A stretch of 64,000 bases of DNA from Paenibacillus tepidiphilus. Lineage in GTDB: Bacteria > Bacillota > Bacilli > Paenibacillales > Paenibacillaceae. Where the stretch lies: contig NZ_VWRQ01000020.1 of NCBI RefSeq assembly GCF_008635795.1, positions 62,001 through 126,000 on the forward strand. Direction: 5' to 3'. Under the pieces are notes generated by a model that did not search any database, was not told the DNA's origin, and saw only the letters and a list, made by a program, of their open reading frames with translations. Made by a program: the position numbers and the translations under genes. How positions within the stretch are numbered: the stretch's first letter is position 1; every line of letters starts with the position of its first letter. Positions 8,271 through 18,321 of the stretch are shown here, piece by piece.

Positions 8271-9313
8271 TGGCACGCCTAGGTTCTGAATCGGTAGGCG
8301 GCTTCTATCCCATGCCACTCGATGAACTCTCATTCCTCTGCAGGAAGCTTAGGTTCTCCTCTATTACTGAAGAGCCGGCGCTACCATCAGTGCGGATTAT
8401 TGATCCTTGTTGCGGTAAAGGGGAAGCCTTGAGGGTAATTGCTAATTGTTTGCAGGAACAAGGAGCAACAGTTCAGACGTATGGGGTTGAACTTGAAGAT
8501 ACCCGAGCTATTGAAGCGAAAGAAACACTGGATTTTGTAATTCATGATGGATATGAGAATCTGCGCACCCAAGCTGCATTTTCATTATTGTGGCTGAATC
8601 CTCCTTACCAAGAGGGATTCACAGAGAGGACTGAGATATCGTTTCTCCGTCAATTATCCAGTAATAAACATGGAGTGCTTGTGAAAGACGGAATTCTCAT
8701 GTTTATTATCCCTCAATTTGTTCTGAAGGAAGCTGCAGCGCTTTTAAGTGGCAGGTTTCAACAGTTCCGTGTATATCGTTTTACAGATTCAAATTATGAG
8801 AGATTCAGGCAGATTGTCGTTATAGCAAAATTTGGAAAAACAAATGGCGCCGAATCAAAAAAAAATTATAAGTGGCTACGTCAGCTCGGTGAAGATGAAA
8901 AAAATAAAATACCGACTCTTGCTGAAATAGAGGAGATTATAAATATTCCTTACAGTACATCGTCGATTGATTTTTTTCGTGCCGGCAGATTGAACACTGA
9001 GGAGCTGGCATTAGACTTAGGCAGCTCACCGATATTCGAAGAGGTCAGCAAGCGAATTGGATTCAGGAATGTCTATGCTGACATGAAGCGGCCGATGCTG
9101 CCTTTAAAGCCCACACATATGGGGGTAGCCATCGCAGCAGGAGCAATTGGTGGTAATATGGGAAACCACATCGTATCAGGCATCACGAAAAGACGAACGG
9201 ATATTACAAGCATTTATGATGAAGATGGAAAAGAGACCGGGCAAAAAATGACGGAGTATTTCCAAAGTATTGTACGTGTTTTTAATGAAGAAGGGGTATT
9301 TGATTTAGAGTGA
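8270..9313 (+). CDS. N6-adenine DNA methyltransferase-like protein (DUF6094-type)
   Basis: A 347-residue protein. The SAM-binding motif I is DPCCGKG (residues 45-51) and catalytic motif IV is NPPY (110-113), the adenine-N6 methylase signature. An acidic motif II (GVELED) and a C-terminal alpha/beta region follow. It resembles the DUF6094 methylase-like proteins found next to SNF2-type helicases on Firmicute plasmids and conjugative elements. No specificity domain is obvious, and no restriction endonuclease is adjacent, so it may protect or mark DNA for the element rather than form a classic RM pair. It overlaps the upstream membrane gene by 1 nt. A terminator-like hairpin separates it from the helicase gene. 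Confidence 0.75.
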   Translation: MARLGSESVGGFYPMPLDELSFLCRKLRFSSITEEPALPSVRIIDPCCGKGEALRVIANCLQEQGATVQTYGVELEDTRAIEAKETLDFVIHDGYENLRTQAAFSLLWLNPPYQEGFTERTEISFLRQLSSNKHGVLVKDGILMFIIPQFVLKEAAALLSGRFQQFRVYRFTDSNYERFRQIVVIAKFGKTNGAESKKNYKWLRQLGEDEKNKIPTLAEIEEIINIPYSTSSIDFFRAGRLNTEELALDLGSSPIFEEVSKRIGFRNVYADMKRPMLPLKPTHMGVAIAAGAIGGNMGNHIVSGITKRRTDITSIYDEDGKETGQKMTEYFQSIVRVFNEEGVFDLE

Positions 9314-9317
9314 AATT

Positions 9318-9346
9318 GGGGAGTGGGAAACCACTCTCCTTTTTTC
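9318..9346 (+). terminator. Intercistronic terminator hairpin
   Basis: Stem ggggagtgg / ccactctcc (one G-U pair) with a GAAA loop and a T6 tract, between the methylase-like and helicase genes. It could lower downstream expression relative to the methylase. Confidence 0.7.
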
Positions 9347-9369
9347 TCCAACATGGGAGGCATAATTAG

Positions 9370-12300
9370 ATGCAAAATGAAATGTATAAGTTATCCGTTT
9401 CGGATAAAGACAAAATGTTCAATGTTGACACTCATATTTTAGTTTGTGAAGAAGGAGCTTCCGAATTACATGTAATCTTTGCTTCTTACATCGGTATACC
9501 AGAAGCGGTTACGGCAATATCGGTCTCATTTTTGGAGAGTCGCTTATTGCGATTTGGCTCTTCTAATTGCACACGCCTGACGGATCCGTATAAAAGATTA
9601 GAAAGGCCCATAGGTCTTGGCGACGTTGGCCATGGTGTGGTATACAACTCGCTTGTAGAAATAGATGGTATAGAGTCTCGGCCAGATTCAGCTGATTTCA
9701 ATAGGGCGTACTTGATTGCACCGGATGGCAACATCGACAAGGTGATAACGGAACACCTAATCGAACGGTTCGGTCTTCCTCGAGAGTGGGCTGAAGATTA
9801 TCCTCAGCTGTTCGCAAAATATATATTACCGCTGAAGATATATCACAATGAGAATTTTCCTACTTGGAGAGAACTGCGTGCCGTGAAATTTACCGGTAAT
9901 GAATTATTAGTAAAAGAATTAATTCGAGAGGCTTTGCTATCGAAGAGACTGACGGTGCCCTTGAGTGAAGTTAATGGTGTATTTAATCCGGAATGGAATA
10001 TGAAAGATTATTTACTTAATAACGCCAGCCATATGGCCAGGAAGTTGGAGGAAAATCCGGCAAGACATCAATTAAATAGCAATGTGGATCCCTCTATCGC
10101 AGACTTGAAACGAATTCCATTTCCTGTACAAGCTCACATGATTCAAGCAATTGTTAATACCCTGGAGGAAGAGAATCCAGCGTGTGGTGGAGACATGGGA
10201 ACTGGAAAGTCAATTATAGCCTGCGGTGTAGCACATGTACTTCACCAGAAAGGAAGAAGACATGGCCGCAAACGTGGGACAGCAGTGCTTCTTTCCGCGC
10301 CAGGCATTACACTTCCTAAATGGGCAGACAAGGAAATCCGAGGTACCATTCCCGATGTACAGGTAAATATCATACGGAATGGAAATGATGCTCTGGCTCT
10401 TTTAAGAAAAATAAGGAGCGGGTATCGGCCTTCAAAACTTGAATTCACGATGGTAGGAATAGATAGGGCAAAGCTGGGGCCTGAAGGTTACTTTTGTGGA
10501 CTGTGGCGGCGTTTAAAAATAAGGGAGAAATACCTTATAGGTGATTATGCCTGGCATTGTCCAGAATGTTACCAGCCATTGTTGGTGAAGAACGAAGCGG
10601 GAGAGTTGACCCCTGCATTGTGGGAGGATGCTGCAGAAAGCGCAGCTCCTACTGAAGCGGAAATTGAGTTGGCGCGATGTTCTAATAGTTTGTTGGCCAA
10701 CGGTCTCCCGAGTGAATTTAAAGTTAAATGGAGACGATCCAAACGCATTTATAAATGTTCAGCTGGTTTAAATGATGAGCATGTAAGTGTAGCGAAAACC
10801 CAGGATACCAAGCTGTGTGAGTCCGTATTGTGGCGGCCGGCATTGAGATCCAGAGGAGAATGTATAAATAACCCCCGAGTTAATATCTCCCAAGTCCTCA
10901 AAAAGACTAAGAAATATTTTGACCTCTATATCTGTGATGAAGCCCACCAATGTAAGGCAGGAGATTCTGGTCGCGGTGATGCGTTCGCTCAAATGGTAAA
11001 AGCATCAAAGCGTACTCTGATGTTAACAGGAACATTAACCAACGGTAAAAGCACATCCATTAAAGAACTTTTGTGGAGAACCGACCCCAAATCATTGCTC
11101 CAAGCGGGTTTTGATCACCGTACTGGCTTAGTGGAATGGGCATCCCGCTTCGGAAAACTTGAAACAATTATAGATGTTGAAGAAGGGGACCAGGGTGTCA
11201 TTACGCGGCGTAAGCGAAAAGGAAATCAGGTTAAAGAAGTCCCCGGAATTGCTCCGCAACTTACAGCACATTTTCTTCTGCATAAGAGTGCGTTCATTGA
11301 GCTGGGTAATCTCGGCCTACCTTTGGTTGAACTTCAAGAAATTCCTGTTTTTTTAGATATGGATGAGCGGCACGCGTCTTCGTATCGAGGGTTTCACAAT
11401 TTCCTCTATGACTGCTGTTCTCAAATCTCTCAGGCAAGTAAGTCTAAAGGTGTCTGGTCTAAGTTTAATCCGGCCACGCTTAATTATGCTGACAGGCCAG
11501 ATCTTGGCGCAAGAGTTGTTATAAATCGAGAGATTATAACTGCGGAGCCCTTATATGAGGGCGGCAAGCTCTTGCACGCGAAAGAAAGATGGCTAGTCGA
11601 AACCATTCAAAGTGAACTTGCTGAGAATCGTAGATGCGTCATTTTTAATCATTTCACAGGGGCATATGGGATGAATGAGAGGTTAAGGGATATATTAACC
11701 TCACATGGTATCCAATGTGAAATTTTGAATGAACCAGATACAGAAAAGCGGCAACAACGCTTAAGTGAGCTTGAAGAGCGGGAAGTGCCCGTCGTCCTCT
11801 GTAATATGAAGCTGGTTGAGGTTGGTCTGGATATGATGTATTGGCCAACCATAATCTTTTACCAGCTTACATATGAAGTTACCACTATTCGGCAAGCTTC
11901 CAGAAGAGGCTGGAGAATAGGCCAGGATCGAGAGTGCCGTGTATATTACCCAATCTACAATGGTTCGCAACAAATGAAGCAATTCATGCAAATCATGATG
12001 GCACGTGGCCATGCATTAATGGTAGAAGGACGGCTCGATAGTTCTGAGCTGGCACAGTTTTCAAGGGATTCACAATCCGCTTTAGCGAGTGACCTCGCAA
12101 GTTGCTTTGCATCTAGCGATATTGCCGACGCGTGGACATCAATTGCAGCGACCGAACTCGAAGACATTGAAATGATCAAGGAAGTTTCTTTAAAAGATGC
12201 TCTTAGCAAGAGAATGGAAGAGCTGGCAGATGAAACGCTCCGATTATGTGGTGTGGTTGATATTGAAGCTTTCAGAAATATTCAAAAGGATCAAGAAGAC

Positions 12301-12495
12301 CCTGCTGACTTGGAAAAATCGTTTTCTCAGCAAGCAATTTTTGACTTTGATTTTTCGCCTGAAGGTCTTGAAAAAGTATTCCCAGAAGCAAATATACCGA
12401 TTATCGAAGCTTCTACAATCGTCGTCGCTCTTTCCAATAAAAAGAAGCGAGGACGTAAAGATCCAGTCGAAAATCAGTATTGTTGGAACTTCTAA
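9370..12495 (+). CDS. SNF2-type superfamily 2 helicase/ATPase
   Basis: A 1041-residue protein with RBS GGGAGG 9 nt upstream. Walker A is GTGKS (residues 277-281) and Walker B is DEAH (523-526). Motif III is LTGTLTNG, motif V is VEVGLDMMYWPTII, and motif VI is RQASRRGWRIGQDR (near 841), the SNF2-like Arg-finger pattern. A Cys pair (CPEC, near residue 398) inside the first RecA lobe suggests a zinc-binding insert. The N-terminal 240 residues are a family-specific domain and the last 170 an accessory helical domain. It probably translocates on duplex DNA. Placement after a DUF6094-like methylase suggests a joint role in plasmid maintenance, transfer or defence. Confidence 0.85.
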   Translation: MQNEMYKLSVSDKDKMFNVDTHILVCEEGASELHVIFASYIGIPEAVTAISVSFLESRLLRFGSSNCTRLTDPYKRLERPIGLGDVGHGVVYNSLVEIDGIESRPDSADFNRAYLIAPDGNIDKVITEHLIERFGLPREWAEDYPQLFAKYILPLKIYHNENFPTWRELRAVKFTGNELLVKELIREALLSKRLTVPLSEVNGVFNPEWNMKDYLLNNASHMARKLEENPARHQLNSNVDPSIADLKRIPFPVQAHMIQAIVNTLEEENPACGGDMGTGKSIIACGVAHVLHQKGRRHGRKRGTAVLLSAPGITLPKWADKEIRGTIPDVQVNIIRNGNDALALLRKIRSGYRPSKLEFTMVGIDRAKLGPEGYFCGLWRRLKIREKYLIGDYAWHCPECYQPLLVKNEAGELTPALWEDAAESAAPTEAEIELARCSNSLLANGLPSEFKVKWRRSKRIYKCSAGLNDEHVSVAKTQDTKLCESVLWRPALRSRGECINNPRVNISQVLKKTKKYFDLYICDEAHQCKAGDSGRGDAFAQMVKASKRTLMLTGTLTNGKSTSIKELLWRTDPKSLLQAGFDHRTGLVEWASRFGKLETIIDVEEGDQGVITRRKRKGNQVKEVPGIAPQLTAHFLLHKSAFIELGNLGLPLVELQEIPVFLDMDERHASSYRGFHNFLYDCCSQISQASKSKGVWSKFNPATLNYADRPDLGARVVINREIITAEPLYEGGKLLHAKERWLVETIQSELAENRRCVIFNHFTGAYGMNERLRDILTSHGIQCEILNEPDTEKRQQRLSELEEREVPVVLCNMKLVEVGLDMMYWPTIIFYQLTYEVTTIRQASRRGWRIGQDRECRVYYPIYNGSQQMKQFMQIMMARGHALMVEGRLDSSELAQFSRDSQSALASDLASCFASSDIADAWTSIAATELEDIEMIKEVSLKDALSKRMEELADETLRLCGVVDIEAFRNIQKDQEDPADLEKSFSQQAIFDFDFSPEGLEKVFPEANIPIIEASTIVVALSNKKKRGRKDPVENQYCWNF

Positions 12496-12536
12496 ATCAA
12501 TCTAGCCATTGCATCAGGTTAAGAAAGGATGAATTT

Positions 12537-12944
12537 ATGGAACCTTATGTTGTTTATACGACTGCTTATAAAGAGATCTTTATTAAATACGTTTACTTTT
12601 GGGATCTTACTGATATTCAAAAAGAGGGCATATTGCAATCTCCTGATGGGTTTTTAGGGGCTGCAATCTATTGTACAAAGGTTACGGATATCGAAAATCG
12701 GATGCGTGTCATCCGAGATCTGGTCGAGAAAATGGACTGGCGAAAGGTGGAAGGATTAAATTCGGATCGAACAGATGAGGAGATTTTAAACTTCATCTAC
12801 CCTGTCTTTTTTGAATATTCGGGGCCGTACTTTCACAAAAATGAACGTCCAGTGCCGTTAACATCGTTACCCAATATTGGTATACAAACGAAGAATATTG
12901 ATTGTAAGAAAGTGGTTATAGGCCTGCCTATACACTTTCGTTAA
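12537..12944 (+). CDS. Protein of unknown function
   Basis: A 135-residue soluble protein that I do not recognise. The start at 12537 has GAAAGGA 7 nt upstream; an earlier in-frame start at 12480 would overlap the helicase gene. It contains an aromatic-rich N-terminus (YVVYTTAYKEIFIKYVYFWDL) and a helical middle. It lies 41 nt after the helicase and 43 nt before the HD-domain gene in the same operon. Confidence 0.65.
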   Translation: MEPYVVYTTAYKEIFIKYVYFWDLTDIQKEGILQSPDGFLGAAIYCTKVTDIENRMRVIRDLVEKMDWRKVEGLNSDRTDEEILNFIYPVFFEYSGPYFHKNERPVPLTSLPNIGIQTKNIDCKKVVIGLPIHFR

Positions 12945-12987
12945 TAAATTCGCATGAAAAGGTATTTACACCAAGGAGGATTAAATA

Positions 12988-13821
12988 ATGACCAGCCATT
13001 TATTTGCTTATCTTTTTCGTTTGAGAAAAATAGAAAGATGGAGTCTCATGACAACTAATCAGAAAGAGAATGTTGCAGAACATACATTAAATGTCTGCTT
13101 CATAGTACATGCCTTGTGTTTGATCTCTCAAGTGATTTTTGGAAAGAAACAACCTATTGATAAAATTGTACAGGCTGCGCTTGCTCATGATGTTACAGAG
13201 GTTTTCACTGGTGACCTTCCAACCCCGTTACGGTATCACAATGAGGATATAGTTACCCAATTTAGGGTGCTGGAGGAAATCGCATCAGAACGAATCATGC
13301 GTATGGTGCCAGAAGAACTTAGAGATGCTTACCGACCAATGTTTCAAAATCAGGATCCTTTGATTAGACAATGGATTCAGGCAGCAGATTTATGTGATGC
13401 ATGGTTAAAATGCAAGTCAGAGGTTGCTGCCGGCAATCAGGAATTTCTTCCAACCCTCCAACAGATACGGTATGCACTCTATAAAATGAGCTTACCTGAG
13501 GTTGAATATTTTATAGAAATGTTTGGGCCATCATTTGATATGACTTTGGAGGAAATATCAAATACAAGTGAACGATTAACTGAAGAGACGATAAATAATA
13601 TTGATGAAAAGGAACTTTCAGAAGATCCCATGGTAGCACGAAAAGCCTATAAATTCTTGAGTCAATTACTTAAATATAATCACATTAAGCTTCCCAAAAA
13701 TGATGATTTCTCATTTAAAGTTATTGATTCTATTCAACAGTTTCTTAATTCAAGAGGAATAAAGCATGTGCTCTTTCCTCAAGGTGAATATATTGAAATT
13801 CATCTAACTTTAAAAATGTGA
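12988..13821 (+). CDS. HD-domain 5'-deoxynucleotidase-like protein (YfbR-like)
   Basis: A 277-residue protein with RBS AAGGAGG. Residues 1-150 match the YfbR pattern: MTTNQKENVAEHT (H32), AHDVTEVFTGDLPTP (H67-D68) and AADLCDAWLK (D134), the metal-binding H...HD...D set. Known relatives dephosphorylate deoxynucleoside 5'-monophosphates. It is longer than the usual 190-200 residues; the extra ~100 C-terminal residues (from about 175) form an unfamiliar, partly helical domain. On a mobile element it could modulate nucleotide pools, possibly with a defensive role, which is speculative. Confidence 0.8.
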   Translation: MTSHLFAYLFRLRKIERWSLMTTNQKENVAEHTLNVCFIVHALCLISQVIFGKKQPIDKIVQAALAHDVTEVFTGDLPTPLRYHNEDIVTQFRVLEEIASERIMRMVPEELRDAYRPMFQNQDPLIRQWIQAADLCDAWLKCKSEVAAGNQEFLPTLQQIRYALYKMSLPEVEYFIEMFGPSFDMTLEEISNTSERLTEETINNIDEKELSEDPMVARKAYKFLSQLLKYNHIKLPKNDDFSFKVIDSIQQFLNSRGIKHVLFPQGEYIEIHLTLKM

Positions 13822-13832
13822 GGTGGTTTGTT

Positions 13833-14153
13833 ATGGCTGGGGATTTGAGACCACACCCCGAATCAGATGAGCTGGACGGGATCAAATATGATAAGCACTA
13901 TAGAATGTTATATCATCCGGAATTCCATTTTAATCACCGAACTCCATTTACGACAGAAGATTTAGAATATTTATGTATGTTCTACGAGCATGATAACGCT
14001 CGGACAATGTCATTTGCGCTTGGACGTACAGAGCATGTTTGTCGTTCAAAATATGCCTCTCTAAAAAAACGAAACCTGGTAGAATACTACCGCGCCCGGT
14101 ACAAAAGGCAAATGATGAAGGCACCTGATTTTGAAGGGAAAGATGTTGAATGA
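13833..14153 (+). CDS. Myb/homeodomain-like DNA-binding protein
   Basis: A 106-residue protein. The start at 13833 follows GAGGTGG; an in-frame start five codons upstream overlaps the HD gene. The segment FTTEDLEYLCMFYEHDNARTMSFALGRT followed by EHVCRSKYASLKKR (about residues 45-85) reads as a Myb/SANT-like three-helix fold with the spaced-aromatic pattern and a basic recognition helix. It is probably a small regulator of this operon or of the element. Its stop overlaps the next tiny gene (ATGA). Confidence 0.6.
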   Translation: MAGDLRPHPESDELDGIKYDKHYRMLYHPEFHFNHRTPFTTEDLEYLCMFYEHDNARTMSFALGRTEHVCRSKYASLKKRNLVEYYRARYKRQMMKAPDFEGKDVE

Positions 14154-14239
14154 AATTATGTAACCATTGTAAGGCAATGTTGATGCATGCAGGTTATCTG
14201 GACGGAGAAAAAGTTTCGAATCGGCAATTATACGCATGA
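14150..14239 (+). CDS. Tiny CxxC peptide (possibly a broken gene)
   Basis: A 29-residue frame, MKLCNHCKAMLMHAGYLDGEK..., coupled to the previous gene by ATGA. A single CxxC (CNHC) suggests half of a zinc-binding site. A second tiny frame (14236-14295, 19 residues, one Cys) overlaps its end, again by ATGA, so the pair may be one small zinc protein split by a frameshift. Confidence 0.35.
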   Translation: MKLCNHCKAMLMHAGYLDGEKVSNRQLYA

Positions 14240-14304
14240 ATGAAAAATGCATCGTGACTTTGGTTAACGAACACAATGCTACAGATCCTGAGTAATTATT
14301 CTAC

Positions 14305-14335
14305 AAGACCAACCCTTGGGTTGGTCTTATTTATT
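14305..14335 (+). terminator. Rho-independent terminator of operon 2
   Basis: Stem aagaccaaccc (14305-14315) / gggttggtctt (14318-14328), followed by a T-rich tail. It marks the end of the methylase/helicase/HD operon. Confidence 0.8.
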
Positions 14336-14394
14336 TTAAAGGTAGGTATGTCATGCATCCTGAATGATTGCAGAGAAAAATAATATCGTACCAG

Positions 14395-17150
14395 AGGAGG
14401 ACACGCTGTAAGCAGCGTTGCCGATGTGTATCGGTATGCTTGAGACAGCCGCAGATGCGCAGTAAACCAGCGGCTGGAGATACAGGATTCTCCGGATACG
14501 CCGTACGCGACGAGCGGCATACCGGTAATAGGTGAGGGCTTTAAACCAACAGAACTACTTCTGGTTTCTGAATGCGCAGGTGAGAGCTTGAATCGGCATA
14601 TCGGAGACAGTGGCCGGCTGCGCCTCAGGGCGGCCGTCAGCGCGTGATGTGATTAAGTTCTTCCAGATTTGCAGCAATTGCCCGGGGAGCTGCCGGTGCC
14701 GGGCTGATGAGGTCGGACGCTGGCGGACGCACCTCAGGTCACTCTTCAGCTCGGGTAAATCGTATTGGACGGTTGCGCCACGGTCAGGTACCTCCAGATC
14801 TGCAGTAATTGCTCGGGGTGTTGCGGTGCCCGGACGGGTGAAGGATGGCATCCGGCGGCCGTACCCCAGGTCTCTTCAGCCGGGAAACTCCTACTCCTGT
14901 TGGACGGCTGCGTCGCAGTGTGCGTCGCCTGTGTGTGACATGGTCTAATTTGCAGCAATTGCCCGGGGAGCTGGCAGTGGCGGGCGGCGAAGGTAGGCGC
15001 AGAAAGGCCACACTCCAGGTCTCTTCAGCAACCGAATAGCTTCCTGCAGCTGCTGGGCTACTCCACGGTGCACGCCACCAACACGTGACACGTCAGGTGC
15101 TTCCGGATCCGCAGCAATTGCTCGGGGTGCCGCCGGTGTTGTGCGGGCGAAGGACGGTAGACCGGCAGACGCACACCAGCCTCTCCAGCCGAACAGTTTC
15201 TTGCAGCTAATAGACGGCTTTGCCGCGGTGCGCGTGCGCGTCGCCAGCAGGTCATAATAGTCAGGTCCTTCTGGTCACTCAACAATTACCCGGGCGCCAC
15301 CGGTCCAGACGGGTGAAGGTACGGCACAACGGTCACACTCCAGGTTACTCTTCAGCTCAGGCATACTCCCGAAGCTGATGGGAACTGCGACTGGTGTAAG
15401 CTGCTGCGTGTGAGATGGCCAAGTGCTTCCGGATCTGCAGCAATTACCCGAAGCGTCACCGGTGCCGGGAGGGTGAAGGTCGGCCGCACACGAACCCATC
15501 TCTTCACCCAGACAGCTTCCTGCAGCTGATGGGAGGCCGCGCCACGGTGCGCATCGACAGTGGCAAATCTCATTCGGATCTGCAGCAATTGCCATAGCCG
15601 CCACCAGTCCGGACAATAAGGGATAGATGACCGCTGACCGAATTAAAGGTCTCTTCAGCCGGACATATTCCTGCAGCTTCTGGGCTACTCCGCAGTGCAT
15701 GTCGCCAACGCGTGACATGTCAGGTACTTCCAGATGTGCAGCAATTGCTCGGGCGCCGCCGGTGCCGGGCAGATGAAGCTCGGCTGACGGCGGCATTACT
15801 CCGGATTACTCTTCAGCAGCAGCTGCGCTGTTGGGAAGGACGCGACTATTCTTCCAGAGCAGCATCGGGTACCGCCGGTTCCGGGCGGGCGCACTCCTGG
15901 TTGCTCTTAGATCGAAAAAAAAACATGCAGCTGCTCGGAGCTGATTGGGAGATGCGCATCCGGCATGCAACATAGCCAGGTCCTTCCGGATGCTGCAGGC
16001 GCAGGGCGGTAAAGCGTCCAGATCACCAGATGTTTTTTGTTCATATTGTTATCTCCTGTATCCTCATTTTGCTTGTACATACATAGCCGGCAGGCGTCGG
16101 GTCAGCCTCAGTACGTACATATACATGGTTGCTCTTCAATTTGACAAAGTCCTGCAATTGCTCGCCGCTGTCGCTCTCTGCGCGTGACACGGTCATTCTT
16201 CTGGATATTCAGCCCGGACACCGCCGCCGGTGTCGGGCGGACCCCTTACTCATGGTTGTTCTTCAGCTCGGTCAAAGTCCTGCTGCTGCTCTCCGTTGGC
16301 TGGAAGACCGCGCCTCCAGCGCAACATGGCCATTTTCAGAGCAGCACTGAACGCTCCGGTGCCCGGTGGGCGAACTTCGGACGCCGAGAGGTCGCATTCC
16401 TGGTTGCGCTGCAGTTTCGGCCCTGATCAGAGACGCGTCTCCAACGCGCGACAAGGCTAGGTTCTTCCGGATCTGTAGCAATTACCGGGCGCCCCTGAAG
16501 CCGGACGGGTGAGGGTTGGCTAACGGCTGACGCAATCTAGGTCTCATCAGCCGGACATACTCCTGCAGCTGCTGGGCTACTTACTCCACGGTGCATATCA
16601 CCAACGCGTGACATGTCAGGTGCTTTCAAATGTGCAGTAAATACTCTAGGCGCTGCCGGCGCCGGGCAGGTGAAGGTAGGGTGTCGGCGACAGCACTCTG
16701 GATTACTGCTTAAGAAGCAGCTGCGTTGTGGGCTAATGTGTGAAATGGCCAAGTTCTTCCGGTTTCTGCAGCAATTGCCCGGAGCGCCACCGGCCGCGGG
16801 AGGGTGAATGTCGGTGTGAAAGTTGGCCGCACGGCTGGCGTATTTCAGAATACTCATCAGTTTGGACAAAATTCCTCCGGCTGCTGGACGGTTGCGGCGG
16901 TGCCGGACGAGTGAAGAGCGTCTGCCCGGGGGAAGCACTCCAGGTTGTCTCTTCAGCCGGACAGCTGCAGCATGGCCAGCTTCTCCGTGATGGCGTCGCC
17001 GGCACCCGACATGGCCAAGTTCTTCCGGATCCGCAACAATTGCCCGGGGCGCCGCTGATGTTGCATGGTGAGGGTCGGCACCCGGCGCGACGCACTCATT
17101 CAGCCGAACAGATTCATGTTAGCTGCTGGACGGCTGTGCCGGGGTGCAAA
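14395..17150. repeat. GC-rich long-unit repeats (family C, forward)
   Basis: A 2.7-kb region with no supported gene. A landmark GCAGCAATTG(C) recurs at about 14671, 14802, 14952, 15111, 15437 and 15583, at irregular spacing mostly around 130-160 nt. It is followed each time by (g)cccgggg-type sequence, a 'gtgaagg' stretch and a 'ctccaggtctcttcagccg' type stretch, then 'ttcctgcagctgctgg'. Units are diverged with indels; no frame is preserved and no RBS is seen. The same unit occurs inverted at 50.6-51.2 and 58.2-59.8 kb. Confidence 0.75.
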
Positions 17151-17153
17151 TGT

Positions 17154-17736
17154 TGAAAGAAAAATAGAGTATTAGACTGAAAAATAAAGTATTAGATTAA
17201 GAAAATAAAGTTGTAGACTAGACGCCGCGATCTGCAGCCCCGGTTACACCGGCCAGCGGCAGCATATGCTTCAGCTCGTGCTCCTGGTTCTCCGAAAGCG
17301 CTGGGCGTCACGATCGCCAGCTCTGGTTACGCCGGCCGGCGGCAGCGTATGCTTCAGCTCGTGCTCCTGGTTCTCCGGAAACGCTGGGGGATCGCCAGCT
17401 CCGGTTACACCGGCCAGCTGCTTCGCATGCTTCAGCTCGTGCTCCTGGTTCTCCGGAAGCGCCGGGGGATCGCCAGCTCCGGTTACATCGGCTAGCTGCT
17501 TCACATGCTTCAGCTCGTACTCCTGGTTCTCTGGAAGCGCCGGGCGCGCAATCGGCAGCCCCGGTTACACCGGCCAACGGCAGCGCATGCTTCTGTCTAA
17601 TACTTTATTTTCTGGTCCGATTCTTAGGACACTCTCTTGATGCCCCAGTCTACTTCTTATTTTTTTGTGTCTGACGGTTTTCATTGCAGAAGACCTCGTA
17701 GAATCAACAACTCCGGTCTAATACTTATTTTCTTCG
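17154..17736. repeat. Composite element with 78-bp units and inverted AT-rich boxes (family B, copy 1)
   Basis: The left edge carries gaaagaaaaatagagtatt and aataaagtattaga boxes (17155-17222). About five GC-rich units follow, with TCAGCTCGT at 17271, 17354, 17432 and 17510 (spacing 83, 78, 78). The right edge is GTCTAATACTTTATTTTC (17595-17612), the reverse complement of the left box, then about 100 nt of conserved sequence and a second ggtctaatact box (17715-17736). A second copy at 55857-56260 keeps the same edges but fewer units. No coding potential is apparent. Confidence 0.85.
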
Positions 17737-17739
17737 TAC

Positions 17740-18010
17740 AGCAAAAGCCCTGCACGACATAGCAAGGTTCTTTCGGATTATAATCAAATTGCTCCAGGGC
17801 GCCGCCGGCCCAGGACGGAGAAGGTCGGCTGCCCGACAAACGCACTTCAATTTACTCTTCAGCTCAGTCAGATTCCTCGAACAACTGGACGGCTGCGCTG
17901 GGATACACGCTGCCGACGCACGACATGGCAAGGTCCATCCGGTTCTGAAGCAAATGCCCGGGAGTCGTTGGTGTTGGGTGGGTGCGGACTCCATAGGCGT
18001 TAAATCAAAG
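17740..18010. repeat. Family C remnant
   Basis: GC-rich stretch with family C landmarks (gcgccgccgg, ttactcttcagctcagtc, actggacggctgcgctg). It ends about 120 nt before leader 3. No gene is seen. Confidence 0.55.
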
Positions 18011-18127
18011 CTTAAGTCGCCGTTTAACCTGAATATAATATCAATTGCATAGCTTGGCTATTAAGGGAAATTATACATTGTATTTTTTATGGGCTATGGT
18101 AAGATATCTATGTGAATTAACAATTTT

Positions 18128-18243
18128 GCTCAGAATTGAGCCTGGCTCCGAAGAACAAAGCCCTAGTGGTTCTATGATCAACTTATGAGATAAGATTATC
18201 TATCTTTATAAGTCTGATGATTAGTGCTACCGGGCTTTTTTGT
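18128..18243 (+). promoter_or_regulatory. Leader RNA 3 with conserved CGAAG/CCCTA box and terminator
   Basis: A 5' hairpin gctca-gaat-tgagc (18128-18141) is followed by CGAAG (18149-18153), 7 nt, then CCCTAGTGGTTC. A middle hairpin (acttat 18181 / ataagt 18208) follows. The 3' strand gggcttt (18232-18238) plus a T tract pairs with aaagccc (18157-18163). It has the same order of elements as the other leaders, with compensated terminator pairing. It heads the ubiquitin-like conjugation operon. Confidence 0.7.
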
Positions 18244-18321
18244 TTTGGGGCACAAGAAACTGGGGTGTCAGGATACCTTGACGCGCTGGTTTTTCATATT
18301 TAGTGAGGAGAGTGAGGAATA

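Noticed and set aside
14395..17150. Open frames up to 173 codons on both strands
   Set aside because: Diverged family C repeats, no RBS, and mutual overlap.
17266..17640. Open frame of 124 codons with repeated 'CFSSCSWFSG' segments
   Set aside because: It follows from the 78-bp units (26 codons); the other copy at 55.9 kb does not keep it.
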